Shown here one piece after another: positions 18,660 through 30,995 of a stretch of 64,000 nt of DNA. This DNA comes from Plutella xylostella (lineage: Eukaryota > Arthropoda > Insecta > Lepidoptera > Plutellidae): contig NC_064006.1 of NCBI RefSeq assembly GCF_932276165.1, forward strand, positions 4,788,501 through 4,852,500. The letters run 5' to 3'. Numbering within the stretch: the stretch's first letter is position 1; every line of letters begins with the position of its first letter. The translations under genes and the position numbers were made by a program. The notes under the pieces are model-generated. The model was not told the DNA's origin. It searched no databases and worked only from the letters and a program-made list of their open reading frames with translations.

Positions 18660-18953
18660 CTAGTCCGTAGGATTCTGCACCACTATAAGTATAAAATCTT
18701 TGTCTGGAGCCACCATAACTTCGGTCTTCTTGCTTCGTATCCTCAGGAAGGTCAGTTCGTTTGTGGGATCCAAGTCTCTGACCACAGACCTAGCTTTGTC
18801 AACCAGAGAAGACATCAAACCGGCGTATTGTACCGACGTGTGGTTGTCTAGAGTGGTCTTGATGGGTATACCTTCGCCGTTCACGATTATTACGCCGGCT
18901 ACACCCTTGTGGAGGGTTAATTTACGGACGGTTTCTTCCGCTTCGTTGGCCAT
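18660..18953 (-). CDS. robl: Dynein light chain roadblock-type
   Basis: A complete 97-residue, intron-free protein of the usual family length (about 96-97). It starts MANEAEETVRKLTLHKGV and carries the conserved Roadblock/LC7 core: VIIVNGEGIPIKTTLDN, ARSVVRDLDP, ELTFLRIRSKKTEVMVAPDK and the C-terminal FILIVVQNP. The family forms dimers bound to dynein intermediate chain and serves in cytoplasmic dynein cargo and motor assembly. The start is the only in-frame ATG before the core, preceded by AAA (CAAAATGGC). It is convergent with mle; about 245 bp separate the two stop codons. Confidence 0.95.
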   Translation of the reverse strand: MANEAEETVRKLTLHKGVAGVIIVNGEGIPIKTTLDNHTSVQYAGLMSSLVDKARSVVRDLDPTNELTFLRIRSKKTEVMVAPDKDFILIVVQNPTD

Positions 18954-21601
18954 TTTGATAGGTAGTAAACGTCAGATCAGTTGTTTGGTGTTGATAGTTA
19001 TATAGAAACTGTTTGGTCAGCTGGTAAAGGAGGATCTAATAAGGACGAAGCTGTATTATTCCGAGATTTGTACACAATACATACTACGGTTATTATTCTG
19101 AGTCGATTAACTTTAATAATTAGGGTTCTAAAACGAATCATTCAATATTTACTATTAAACAAATAAAACTAAATAATTTAGAAACTTTATTTTGTATTAA
19201 AACACACAAATAATACACCACACATACACTCTTCATCATGGTACATTTTTATAGGGCCCGTTGAGCAATACAAAATAAAATAAGACTTTGACCCCATGGT
19301 TAATTATGAATCTGTCTGATAAACTTATACATATTTCGTTCAAATAAATTAACATTATAATAACTACTACTCTTGGGTAGGGCTGTAAGAAGAATAGGAG
19401 GTTAGGTACTCGATTTAAATTAATGTATCTATGATCTTTCAATATTATACCTACTTTCTTCTTTATTAAAAGTAATAGATTATTTTAAGGCTTTAGGTTT
19501 TTTAGGTTGTTAGCTGTGCAGTCTCATTTTATAACTTTAAATAACTATACAAAGTAATAGTAAATTGTTGTACGAGCGCTAAAAGTAGTTATGACTTCCG
19601 CACTGGTATCGCACGATGCCGACGTTTTACAGTACATTTGTGAGTTAAGTTAAAGTAAATGTCACATTTGTTAGTAAAAGTAAATGTCACAAAAAAATCA
19701 TACAAATATTCACGTTATTTTGGTAGCAAAACTTTTGTTTCGGGTTTTTATTTCTAGAAAAAACTGGCGTATGTTATTTTTTTTTAATTGAATAAAACCC
19801 AGAGAGTTTACAAGCGCAACGTATAAAAAAACTGATTTCTTAGATACTTATTCATATAATATGTATACTAGTGACTCTTCGTACCTCTGACTATTCATGA
19901 TAATAAATAATTATATATCTCTTTAATATGGATTATTATGCTTTAGAATATGTATGATAGTAGACATGGCTAGTAAGAAACTGTCAGAGAAAGGTATAAG
20001 TAAGTATACATTATTCAAACATGAATGACTTGAAAGAGAGCCTAACACCTTTAGCAATCACCAAAAAAAAAGAAAAGAAAAAGAATCCTACTAAAATTAA
20101 GGGTCGGCAATAGGCAATCGAGGGTTGGCATTGTCATAGAATTATGTAGTAAATGATGCTCTACAGCCTTGAAAAAAATCACACCGGTAGTCGAAGAGTC
20201 TAGCTAGGTGCTGAATCATTCGAATTTAAGTAAAAGCTTATGGATAACTGTAAATTAAATTCAGGATATGACAAAAAACCAGTAAATGACACTCCCGTAT
20301 TGTAACAACTGTGTCGTAATCATCAAGAGATTTCATATGATTTTTATCATATTATAAAGTTAAAGGCTTGGACTAGGCGCTAAATACCTTGTTTTTTAAT
20401 AAACACACACTTATTTTGTGTAAATTAATCCCAAACTTGAGCAATTTTTTTCCCTCAAATCTTCATACAAATATCTATGGCGGTTTTCTGTGTTATAAAA
20501 TCATAAACACAAGTGACGTTTGACTCAGTTGGCCGCTGGCCTCCAAAGAAGGGTCACGTCGGTTTAGGCAGCACTGACAGCTCGCGATCTTATCGTGTAC
20601 AGATACAAAATCACTGCACATTGGTTGTCATTGCACTTTTTCAACTTTTATGACACCAACATAATTTGATTTGAAATTGAGGAAGCATAATTCTTCCAGT
20701 ATATTCAATACATTAAATTAAATTAGATAGTGTGCAATATTCTCGTGACATTACAGTCTCGTAAAGGTCTGATGAGGAGCAGGAATATAGCGAATGGATC
20801 TAAGTGATGACAATACGCACGAACATTAGGTTAGGGATCAAAAATACAGTCTCTTGGTGCTGGTTGAGGTATGGTCTCGTGAGGATCTGATGAGGGCAGT
20901 AACACGGTGGTGGCTCAATTTTATTTCAAAGATGTTAATAGCTAAAAGCATCGAGTTCGGGCTATTAAGTATGTTTTTCAGAGAGAGGGAAAGAGATTTT
21001 ATTTTTCCTCTGGATGTGTTAGGTTTACTGGATTTACTAAGTTCATTCTGTTAATGGCATCAAGTTGTTATGTGTTCATAAGTAATAATTATTTATTAAC
21101 AAAATGCTGTTGGTTCTCCACGAAAATGTAAAAATAAAAATAAAATAAATAAAAATAAATTCGTAACGTAAAATTGTCAATGACGGAATTTCTTCTATAG
21201 ACAGTAGCCACAAAAAAAACAAACGATAGATGGCGTGATTTGAAGATAAAGATACATTTATTCGACACATAGACAGCAACAACAAAAAAAATACAGATTT
21301 AAAGAAAACAAACACATACTTATACAAAACATCAAAGAAAAAAAAGGATACACATCAAAATAACTGGAAAAAATATAAGCCCCAATTTACTTGTGTGGGA
21401 CAGGGAGTACCATAATATTTTTATTGGGTTACTCCCCATCTATGCGAAATATCAGCTTGATATCTTTACCCGTTTCTGAGAAAAAGGGCGGTGACAGACG
21501 GACAACAAAGAGATCCTATAACGGTTGCTTTTTTTCTTTTGACGTTCGAAACCCTAAAATTAAGTAAAAATATTATGCTGCTACCAAAAAATGTACATTT
21601 A

Positions 21602-21812
21602 CGGTGGCCTGCGCCTAAAAGTATACAGGCGGAGTTTTTAAAATAGCGATCCCTGATGATGAAGGGACCAGCTACATCTGTTATAAATCCAGGGACGTGT
21701 TGTGTGTGATGTGTGTAGCAGTGGTGTTTATGTGGATGTGCTTGAGCAGCATGTGAGCTTGAGATCGCTATTTTAAAAACTCCGCCTGTATATTTTTAGG
21801 CGCAGGCCACCG
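21602..21812. mobile_element. MITE family 1, TA-flanked, 48-bp TIRs
   Basis: Long inverted repeats beginning CGGTGGCCTGCGCCTAAAAG and running to AAAATAGCGATC, flanked by TA at 21600-21601 and 21813-21814. 211 bp, non-coding. A second copy, with its interior in the opposite orientation, is at 32874-33089. Confidence 0.88.
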
Positions 21813-21852
21813 TACTTACAGGTATTGAAAAAGCGGTATATAGTACTAAACA

Positions 21853-22089
21853 AATTATAAACAAACAAAAAACCCGACTGCACGCTAAAAATATGAAAAC
21901 AAGTCCCAATGTTAATGGAAAGTATCGTAGGCGGGGACCAGCAGAGGGTTCACCATTAAGCTGAATGTTACTTAGAAAACGGCCTTGAGTGGCGGTCAAG
22001 TTGGTCCCCGCCTGCGATACTTTCCATTAACATTGGGACTTGTTTTCATATTTTTAGCGTACAGTCGGGTTTTTCGTTTGTTTATAATT
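21853..22089. mobile_element. Foldback/MITE element with about 85-bp arms
   Basis: Arms contain AAAACCCGACTGCACGCTAA and AAGTCCCAATGTTAATGGAA on the left, with their reverse complements on the right, ending in TTTATAATT. About 65 bp separate the arms. No ORF. Confidence 0.8.
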
Positions 22090-22450
22090 GTATTTTTTTA
22101 TTTGTAACTTTTTAGTTGTTTTTATTTTATGAAATTTTACGTCAGTAGTTCATGATCATTTTTTATTTCAATAATTTTGGTGTTGTTATTTAAATACCTT
22201 AAATATGCATATTTTTATAATGTGAAAATCAAGCCCTTTCATTTGATACCTTACACGGCAAAGTTGAATTATTATTTTTTCGATCATCACGTTATGTCCT
22301 CTAGAGGGCACCATCGCGCCATCAATACACTTCTAACAATACCTCATACATCAAAATCTATCAAGCCGTTTAGGCTACAGGAGAGAACAAAGAAACAGAC
22401 AAACATACATACATACAATCAAAAAACATTACCCTCCTCTTTCGACAGTC

Positions 22451-22628
22451 CGGTAAAAAGGAGTAAGACAGGGGGTCATTCTGAACTTTTGCTCTACGAG
22501 TTTTGGAAATTAACTTTGTTGGACATGTGACTTTTTACCATGGAAAACGAATATTTTTTTTCGCGAATTTGCAAATCTCGTAGAACAAAAGTTGTTCAGA
22601 ATGACCCCTTGAGTCATCCCCTTTTGGC
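22451..22628. mobile_element. MITE with imperfect TIRs
   Basis: AGGGGGTCATTCTGAACTTT (22470 onward) pairs with the reverse complement of GTTGTTCAGAATGACCCCTT (22591-22610), and CTCTACGAG pairs with CTCGTAGA. Weaker complementarity extends the arms to the stated ends. Confidence 0.7.
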
Positions 22629-23239
22629 TTAGTATAGCCCTTTTGCGACACTATGTATTTACTTTGCTTTGTCGTCGGGGTTCAGTTGGCTGGAGAATGC
22701 CCGAAACTTATTATCTACACTTTAATACTTGTAGTTACCTTTCTACAAGTAAATACCACATTTGTTTGAGAAAGCTAATCGGGTTCCGAGTATAGAGTTA
22801 AGTGGCACCCCTATTAATTTCTACTCTTTCCTGGTGCCTACCAGTGTAAGTAAGAATTATACTTACTTACCCTAAAATCACCCAAAATGTACTTGAACAT
22901 AATTGTCAATAAAGTTGGCGAGTAAAAGTTTATCGACCCACTGTGCAAACTTACATGTGTGCGTGTCACTGCGTGTGCTGTGTGAAGAGCATTGAAAACC
23001 CAAAATTGGCGCGGCACGTCACCATGTATGGGCCCTTAAGGTCTTAAGATTTGTAGAATTTGATCTACATTTTTTAAATATCACAATGCGTTCAGAATAC
23101 AATAACCGGAATGTCGAAAAAAATATAAATCAGTGAACAAAAAAACTCTGAACGCATTTGTCACATCAAAGCGCGCCAAACAAGCGAAAAAGTCGCGTTC
23201 GTAAAAAACCAAACGCGACTTTTCCGTTTTTGGCTGCGT

Positions 23240-26200
23240 TCAATATAATCGTTTTCTCGACTGCTCCTGTCGTTTCTGGTACCACATGATTCCGAGTACA
23301 ACCAGTACAATCAGTACGATCGCCACAAACATCATCCAGAGGAAGGTCTTGATGCCCGACATTGCTGGCTTGGCGTCGTCCACGTGGTCTCGGGGCGCCT
23401 CGAATGAAGCGGCTGAAGGGATTATGTTCGAGCGGTCTTCGTCTTTGTTTTGCTGTGGGTGAGAGAGATATAGTTTATGAGAATGATGGAATGTGGGAAT
23501 GGCAGATAATGGTTACTGTATGAAACAAGAATAAGCAGATTTATGTGGGTCTCAAAATTCGCTCGTGTTTTACACGATCTGTAGCACACTATACATTCAC
23601 AGGGCACAAAATACAGCGTACGAGCCAAAATATAGCGCCACGATTCTTAAGCTGCGTACAGACCGGCCCAACGAACGCCCAACGATGGATATTTATCATA
23701 CAGGGCAGATTGCAGCAACGAAGTTAAACGAAACCCGTTCGTTGGCGTTCGTTTGGCCGGTCTGTACGCAGCTTTAAAGAGCACGTAATCGTCAGTGCTG
23801 CTATCTGTATTGAAGCGCATTTCTCTTAATCCAACTTGCTGTCCTAAATAGTATTGTTTTATAATATTATAATTAGGTATGTCTGCAACCAAATTACCGT
23901 CTCCAGCAGATCCAGCTCGTAGAACTTGATAGCGATGATGTCGTGGTTGTCGCTCAGGTCGCCGGTGGACGCCGACGCGCCGAAGTAGTAGCCCGTGGGG
24001 AGAAGGACACCCTCCACTCTGAAGCACTCTTTCCACGCGTTTTTGCCCTCCAAGTCCGTTGACACTGGAACAGAGAAGATAAAGTTTAACAGGGTGTTTA
24101 TAATGGTATTAAGCAGATTTATAAGGCGACTGCGAAATATTTCCCGTGAGAATTCCTGCGGGCTAAAAGCCTGCCAGGGTGCCTGCTTAATTTTGGCCAG
24201 CTGCGTGTGCGCGCTGTCGCTTTCGTGGTCGTAGCGATACCGACCACGGAGTACCCGCCACCGCCGACAGATGGCGGTAATGCAAGTTACGCGGTAAATG
24301 TATGGACGGGGAGAGTTTAGTGTGGAAATCTACATCGCGGTATCAAAGTTTTATAGCAAACTGTAATAAATAGAAATTCGCATCGGTAACTATACAGGAA
24401 CCGTCGCTTTTCAGAGGGATAGCGCTTCGTATACTTAACAAACCTGTAAGTGTATATCATCTCTGTACACAATAGAGAGGTGCGTGTCATGCGCCAGCTT
24501 GCCCTCGCAGCCGGCCAGCTGCGTGTGGGTGCCGTCGCGGCGCAGCGAGACCGACCACGGAGTACCCACCGCCGCCGACAGATGGCGGTATACGCAGATA
24601 ATATAGACCATCGCCGACAGATGGCGGTAAATAGCGAAACGCAGATAATTTTTGAACATCAGAGTGGAAAGCTACATCGCGGTATGGAAGTTTTATAGCT
24701 AATTTGTTTAAATAGACATTCCTTGGAAGCTGCCTATAGGGAATGGACACTTTTCACAGCAAAAGGGCTATGTTCTTCGCATCTACATACATAAAGGTAA
24801 CGAACCTGTAAGTGTGTCGTCCCTATACACTATAGAGAGGTGCGTGTCATGCGCCATGTTGCGCAGCTTGCCCTCGCAGCCGGCGAGTTGCGTGTGCGTG
24901 CCGTCGCGGTCGTGGTCGTAGTGCAGCGAGCCGTTGTTCACCATCGCAGAGATGTATGGGTGTTGGTGCTGCGGGGAAATAATACAAGAGAGGATATAGT
25001 TCAGTAAGGTAAAAGTCCTCACCATAAACATCAGCCTGTAGCAGTACACTGCTGGACGTAGGTCTCTTCATAAACATCAGCCTATCGCAGTTCACTGCTG
25101 GACGTAGTTCTCTCCCAAAATACGCTACTGGATACGATCTATAGAAATAATATATTTTGAATTTTGATGGCCATCCAAGGGTATCTGAAGTGAAATGTTG
25201 ATCATGAACAGTTTATCTGCAGCTAGTGTTGTGACAACTCACAGTATGAGCGCCGTTGTGGTTGCTGTAGGTGTCGAGCAGCACGGCCAGCCCGCTGAAG
25301 TAGTCCTTGGAGCCGAACACGGGGCCTTGCTGGTTGCGGTCCCGCACGTACCTGGACACAAATATAAACTTTATTTAATTCATTTAAAAATGAAAACTTT
25401 TAATTGTCTACTTACTTGGTTTACAATATGTGTTCCTGGCTTCTAAACTAGGATACCGTGTGCTATGGGTAGCCACATCTTTCGTTTACTTACTTAAATT
25501 TAATTTAACATTAGTATTACTGTTACAATTTCCAGATAAGTTACATATAGGTTATTCATTATCACTCGCTATTACCGCTAGCGTAAAGGTAAATACAAAA
25601 GTCTTCCTGTGGCAATAACGGGATAAAAGCCATGTTATATAGAAGCCAACAAAATGTTATCCTAAATTTCTTTACAAAGTTAAGCTATGTCCAGCTGTTT
25701 ACGTGTGAAAGAGTAATTCCATCCGTACTTGTAGGTACTTATGTATATTTTAACCTAAATGAGAAACTCACCATAGCTGGGACTCATGCTGAGGTCCCAA
25801 CACAGCACTTAATTACTTCTGTTGGTGGCATACCAAACCTATAATCTGGGTCATCATCAGCCTATAGTAGTCCACTGCTGCATGAAGACCACTCCCAAAG
25901 CACGCCACTGGATCTATAGCTTTTCGCATCAAATCAATTCCAGACAACTTTCGCAAGTCTAGTCGTCAGCCTCTTTCCTACTTGCAAGAGGATTTGAGTG
26001 CTGTTAAATGTACTAACCAAATGACAAGTCCATCGCCGAACAGGTCTTTCCCTCGTCCATGCACCTTGAACTGGACTTGGAGCTCCCAATTTCTGGTCTC
26101 ACACGGCTGGAAACATGGAAAAAACATTTGTTACTTAATAATGTTGCACCAAAATCTTAGTGTTAAATCTCGATTCAAGCAATAAATTTCTATGGATTGA

Positions 26201-27847
26201 TGTTTCTTAAATAGAGATTAGACACTAAGGTGGAATTTCACCAAACGCTAAACGTATTTAGTAGCCTGTCGTGTCAATATTTGATTTAAATACAATTTTA
26301 AATACCTTTAGCATTTGGTAAAAGTGACCCTAAATGTAGACTTAACTGTACTACCACAAAAAAAACCCTAACAATGAGTTAGGGTAGCTTGGATGTTTTC
26401 ATAAATACAATGTAATACATGCAAATTTAAAAACTCTTTGTTAGGTATATGCATAAACTAGGGCATAAGTAAGATAAGAAAATCATGCTGCATGCATTAG
26501 TGATATGACTTAAGTATTTACATTTGACATTGGGACAGTTGTAGTTTATTTAGGTATACCAATATCTATGTATCTCGTATGTACAAGCTACCACCAGTGT
26601 TAAAGAGTGCCCTATCCCGTAAACTGTATACACAAACAGTTTGGAGGGAAAATATGTTACTGTAAAAGTAAAAATATATTTGATAGACTCAAAGCCAGTA
26701 AAATTCCCCTATGACATTGTTAATTGGGAGGTAACATGTCTTGATAAAAGTAGAAAACAGCTAAACCAATTTAGTTAAAATGGTTTTAAATTATTTGTGG
26801 AAATTCAGAGTATGTTTATAAGGTTAGTGGATTAAAGAGTTGTAGAAATAAACATGAATATAAAGTTAGTCCATGGAGGAATAACAGATAAATGAATGAT
26901 TGATTAGTCAATTTATCTAAAATGAGGTAATATAGTAGGTAAGCTTAAAGATAAAAAAAACAACTGCTAGGTAACAATGTACACAAAAATACTTAGGTAT
27001 TAAATAACAACACATGTGGTTAATATAATTGCCTGTGCTAATATATTGTATTTACTTAGTGAAAGGTCAAAGTCTATTTACGATACTACTGAGGCAAATT
27101 AATATGTTGGTTACTAATTCTAGTAAAGAAAATAATGATGGATTTACTGATAAAACTTTGTTATTTTAAGGGGTCCACTAGGGTTGATACTGATTCTTTA
27201 CATACTATTTGCCTTTTTTAAAACCCATATTTTTAGAGTGAACTTTGATAGTCACCTTGTCATCCTCAGTCATCATTGTTACTAACTAATGCCAAATGTA
27301 TGTCTACTGGCTTTATTTGAGATACTGTTTGTGTTTATTTTGACAAAATATAATTAGAAACAATGAATTTTATACAAACTACTGAGAAGGAAGGAAAATT
27401 CCTTTTGTTCCTTGAACCATAACATTTCAATCCTAATAGGCAACTCGAGTAATGAGTACAAAACAAGCACTATGATAACCAAAGCAGTAGGTAGATATGT
27501 TTAGACCTGGTGAGTCACTTACCTTAGTGTTCCAAATAGCCCCATTCTTTGATTGCATGTCTGGTGTAAGCCGCACATAATTTGAGGTTACTATAGCACT
27601 ACCTGTGAAGTCCCAGTAAGGAACAGTTACCCCGGTGCCTGCAATGAAAAATAACACGTATTATTCAATAAATTCACAGTTTATATCCAGTCAAAGTCAA
27701 TCAAGAGTAAGGTCACTCACCTTGGTAAGGTTTTGTTAGTGAGTGCTCTCTTCTCACATAGTCCCTAGTATTCCATTCCGCTAAAATACTAGTAGTAAAT
27801 ATGGATACTAGAAGTAAGTGGGAATAACTAAATAGCTTACAAAACAT
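23240..27847 (-). CDS. LMAN2: VIP36/LMAN2-type L-type lectin, ER-Golgi cargo receptor
   Basis: Seven exons: 27847-27721, 27638-27523, 26106-26018, 25351-25243, 24968-24806, 24064-23898, 23452-23240 (984 nt, 327 residues). All junctions are GT-AG and in phase. Residues 1-23 form a signal peptide (MFCKLFSYSHLLLVSIF). The lectin domain spans about 24-250, with YVRREHSLTKPYQG, YWDFTGSAIVTSNYVRLTPD, NWELQVQFKVHG, GPVFGSKDYF, LLDTYSN, MVNNGSLHYDHDRDG and GYYFGASASTGDLSDNHD; the family's sugar/calcium-binding residues fall in the last four. A stalk, one membrane helix (about 293-315) and a short basic cytosolic tail ending KRLY follow, like the KRFY end of mammalian VIP36. It probably recycles high-mannose glycoproteins between ER and Golgi. 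The start is the ATG before the signal peptide; a longer upstream frame starting at 27955 would bury it. Close alternative: LMAN2L. Confidence 0.93.
23649..23774. mobile_element. MITE in lectin intron 6
   Basis: GCTGCGTACAGACCGGCCC at the left matches the reverse complement of GGCCGGTCTGTACGCAGC at the right, with AACGAACGCC also paired. TTAA-like flanks. 126 bp. Confidence 0.85.
24180..24262 (-). pseudogene. Degenerate duplicate of lectin exon 5 (copy C)
   Basis: TTTCGTGGTCGTAGCG and GGCCAGCTGCGTGTG match exon 5 (24806-24968), but the 3' half of the exon and its donor are gone. Shared flanking words (ACCGACCACGGAGTACCC, CCGACAGATGGCGGTA) show it comes from the same duplication as copy B. 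Confidence 0.7.
24439..24580 (-). pseudogene. Degenerate duplicate of lectin exon 5 (copy B) with intact donor
   Basis: Encodes GTHTQLAGCEGKLAHDTHLS, close to the real exon, with a three-residue in-frame deletion (RNM), then a 2-nt length change near the end that shifts the exit phase. The donor (CTTACAG then GTT) is kept. The 5' part has been replaced by sequence with CCGACAGATGGCGGTA, which recurs at about 24262, 24575 and 24612. Unlikely to be functional. Confidence 0.75.
25025..25125 (-). mobile_element. Two short RTE 3'-end fragments in tandem
   Basis: AACATCAGCCTGTAGCAGTA and AACATCAGCCTATCGCAGTT, each followed by CACTGCTGGACGTAG, match the RTE 3' end near 7075-7110 (CAGCCAATAATCATCCACTG). 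They lie in the lectin intron between exons 4 and 5. Confidence 0.7.
25850..25930 (-). mobile_element. RTE 3'-end fragment
   Basis: CATCATCAGCCTATAGTAGT then CCACTGCTGCATG and CCCAAAGCACGCCACTGGAT, the RTE tail signature, in the lectin intron between exons 3 and 4. Confidence 0.7.
26227..26332. mobile_element. MITE in lectin intron 2
   Basis: AGGTGGAATTTCACCAAACG at the left pairs imperfectly with the right end (reverse complement AGGGTCACTTTTACCAAATG); GCTAAACGTATT pairs with AATACCTTTAGC. About 106 bp. Confidence 0.65.
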
Positions 27848-28153
27848 TTTAATAATGGTATTTATTTCGAGAATTTGCGAGCAAATAAAGTCAGTCACCA
27901 CTCGCCAAATCGGCAGAGAACTGTTTGACGTTGACCACAACGTGACAGCTGTCAATGATGCGTCACAATTTCAAGTGTGACTGTCAGTAACAAAGTTGCC
28001 AGATAAGATAAACATATTTATATTATTATTTTTGTGTGGTGGTGCGGGTTCATGCTATGTCAAGGAAAATTACTTTATGCTGGGGATGGTTACTGTCTTT
28101 GCCAAAAACCAAAAATGGCAATAATTTTGGCAAATTTACTGACCAGTAACCGA

Positions 28154-28211
28154 GTATTTTCGAATTTGCCAAAACCGTCATGTATGACGGTTTTGGCAAA
28201 TTCGAAAATAC
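28154..28211. repeat. Perfect 58-bp palindrome upstream of the lectin gene
   Basis: Two 28-base arms (GTATTTTCGAATTTGCCAAA on to CCGTCAT) with a 2-base spacer, fully complementary. It lies about 300 bp upstream of the lectin start codon. A second, looser inverted pair (GGTTACTG / CAGTAACC, 28087-28151) sits beside it. May be a MITE remnant. Confidence 0.85.
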
Positions 28212-28464
28212 GAATAGCCAAGTGGGGTGGTAGCATTACAAACTATAAAAAAAACTAATCCGTCGATAAAACAGGATCGTCATCAATGCTTTCTTTAAAC
28301 GCCCTCTGCATTACTCTTTGGTAAACTTAATAACTGAAAGTATGCTATGAGTAGTTATAAAAAACTTCAGACTATTTCTAATAGATGGCAGTAATTTTAT
28401 TTTTCTTTAGAATTTAATTTTATTGTGATTATCAATGATGAACAAGGCTGTATCAGAGACATTA

Positions 28465-28640
28465 CTCTATGATCGAAGAGTGGTGGCCAAGGGAAGGGCG
28501 GCGATCGGTCGGTAGACCACTTACCCGTTGGTACGAGGAACTAGGAGAGTAACTGGACCAAACTGGATGAATGTGGTAAGCACGTCCGTAGAACTCCAGT
28601 TGGTTGGCATAGGCTGATGATGATGATCAACATGAACGGT
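28465..28640 (+). mobile_element. RTE 3'-end fragment with (GAT)n tail
   Basis: GGGAAGGGCGGCGATCGGTC resembles a degraded GKRSVGRP coding segment. The fragment ends TTGGCATAGGCTGATGATGA, the RTE tail seen at 7060-7110. Reading frame broken. Confidence 0.6.
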
Positions 28641-29054
28641 AGCGCCCTCTGCCAGTGCAACCAACTGAAATATCCGAGAAAATTCTGTAAAGTGGAGTGA
28701 GAATAAACTGAAATAAATGGGAACGATATAGGTACTTACCTAAATAAGTTTACGTTTTCTGAGAGCACACATGAACATAATATATTTCTAATGTTAATAT
28801 TTAATTATTGATAATTTTATTCATACTTAATAATCTTTCCAAATTAACTACGTAATAGAGAGTCTTTTAATCTACACCTATAAGAAACCCAAGATTAGGT
28901 ACCTACCCCCCTACCCTATTATAGTTAGGCACTTCTCCCATAAGTAAAAGTAAATAAATACTTTTTAATGGGCATATCATAATGATAAAGGTCACCGTTC
29001 AGTCATATTTAGCGTCATTCGCTGACTGCTCACTGCCCAGTGCCCCTGTCCTAT

Positions 29055-29432
29055 TCTATTATATTCTCTGTGGGGGTGTAGGTACCTGCACCTGACTCTC
29101 TCGAATGGTATCTTTGTGTGTGCATACACCCAAGGTATAACTAAACTGCCTTCCTAAGCTTGGACTATTTCCCACCACGTTGGTCCAATGCGGATTGGTG
29201 GGTTCACATAATACTATCTAGACGTGCTAAGTATATCTGCATAATTATCACAATAATTATGTAAGTAAGTATGTAGGTTTCCTCTCGATTTCCTTCACCG
29301 TAAGAGCGGTGGTGTATATTATACACTTCTAATTCCAAAGAAATTATTGATACATGTCAGCGCCGGGATTCGAACTCGCTTCTTTCAGAGGCAGACGCTT
29401 ACCAGACTGAACTACCAACGCTCTATGCCCAT
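29055..29432 (-). mobile_element. tRNA-derived SINE, degraded copy
   Basis: The head is at the high-coordinate end: CGCCGGGATTCGAACTCGCT is the reverse-complemented B box and CTTACCAGACTGAACTACC the A-box side. The body matches the copy at 52170-52491 (CTGTGGGGGTGTAGGTACCT, GGTGGGTTCACAT, TTTCCTTCACCG). Confidence 0.75.
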
Positions 29433-30836
29433 GCCCTGTGTCCAGGTGCATGGCATACGGCACTCTAAGATGCTCCTCTCATGCACCCCAGAGATTCATT
29501 GAGTACCTAAGTCAGAGATTGGTTACTTAGATGTTGGCGTAAATTGTTAGAATATGAATCTAAATTTTAGTGAAACCCATTGGAAAACGCGAAGTAAAGA
29601 TCATTCAATCTCGTCGCGACAAAAAGCTCAAAGTAAGTAGAGCACATTTAAAAGCTCTTGTTTATAATTATCTGCGGCGGGTGTACAAAAATCTGACCTC
29701 AAAAATACAATTAAAGGCGGGGCACTTTCGCCGACTGATCTGCACAGGCTGGGTGTGCCTCACTTTCCCCAACTATGATGGATGCACCTACTTTCACGCT
29801 ATGTGGACCGAAGTTAAGGTCAATACCGCGGGTCGATGACACTGTAATTTGCACAACTTTTACCAGAAGAGATGAGGTTGATGAACTTTTCGTCTTGGCC
29901 TGTGGATTTTGGGTGGGGTTGGCTAGGTGTAGTGAGTGGAAAATGGAAATGGTTATGTTTAAGTTGCTAGATAGTTGATGTACCGTCGGGGAAATCCACA
30001 TTTGTCTTATTTTAAAATAATATCCAGTGCGTATTTGCGCAACTTGTCTTGTAAGTGTGTGAAAAAAGGGCCTTATGTACGTATTATTGTATATTGTATT
30101 ATAAAATATAGGTAAGTATTTGATGAATATCTAGTAATTCATACTTATCATATAATTAAGTACTTACTATACTTGTACCTACCTACTTGCAGAAATAATA
30201 CTAATTGTATAGCGACCCCCCTCATAACTTCAGGCGTCAGCCGTAAGTACCTACAGTTTAGTGAGACTAGTTTATAAAATTATCTCAATTTTTGACGAAC
30301 CGTGATTAGGATTAATCAATAGGTTTTCAAATATTTGGTTTTTGCACTTGAATATTTAGAAGAATTAAATAAAATTGCCAACGTTATTACTACCTAAGTA
30401 ATACCATGGAAGTAATAAGTACTTATGTACGTAAGTAATTAGTACTTATTTGCTAATAAGGTGTTCTACAACTTTTAGAAATTTGCGTACCTAATAAATA
30501 TATGAGAACTCCATAGAAAGAATTAAGAAACCATATGGTTACGTGACTTTTACTAAGTATGTCGGAATGTATTATAATCAAACTGAATTGATACTGAATC
30601 AAAATAGAGGGTAAGTAACATGATGTACAATTCTGTTACTTAGTAATAAAATTATGATGCGTAATTTTAGTCTAAACGTAAGTAGTTTTAGGTACATTTA
30701 TGTGAACTTAAGTACTGACACGACACCAAGATCATTATGTATGTGTATTTTATACAATTACAAATTAGTTACAACTAAAACGTGTACAGACCTAGGTATT
30801 GAAGTTTGCAATCTTTAAATTTGTAGTGAACACTTA

Positions 30837-30995
30837 CCCCCTTATTTATAGAAAAGTTATAGGACGTTTTAGCTGTTAACAATTGTTTTTTGACATAGAG
30901 GGATAACCTCTCTGTCAAAAAACTAATTAATAGCTAAAACGTCCTCCTATAAGTTTAAAAAAGTTATAGGCAATATCTTTTCTATGAATAAGGGG
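30837..30995. mobile_element. MITE
   Basis: CCCCCTTATTTATAGAAAAG pairs with the right end (reverse complement ACCCCTTATTCATAGAAAAG). An inner inverted pair (GGACGTTTTAGCT / AGCTAAAACGTCC) is also present. Confidence 0.75.

Larger units (their letters stand above)
18971..23239. other. Intergenic DNA between roadblock and the VIP36-type lectin
   Basis: No ORF here looks like a gene. It should contain the roadblock promoter (just above 18953) and the lectin 3' UTR (below 23240). A minus-strand AATAAA near 22160 could end that UTR; another minus-strand AATAAA-type signal sits near 19185. 21380-21560 resembles a common insect repeat ending in GACGTTCGAAACCCTAAAA. Three inverted-repeat elements are listed separately. 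Confidence 0.5.

Noticed and set aside
29570..30001. Overlapping ORFs of 89 and 96 codons on opposite strands
   Set aside because: Neither has a recognisable motif, and the plus ORF begins at a non-ATG start; likely chance frames in a GC-richer patch.
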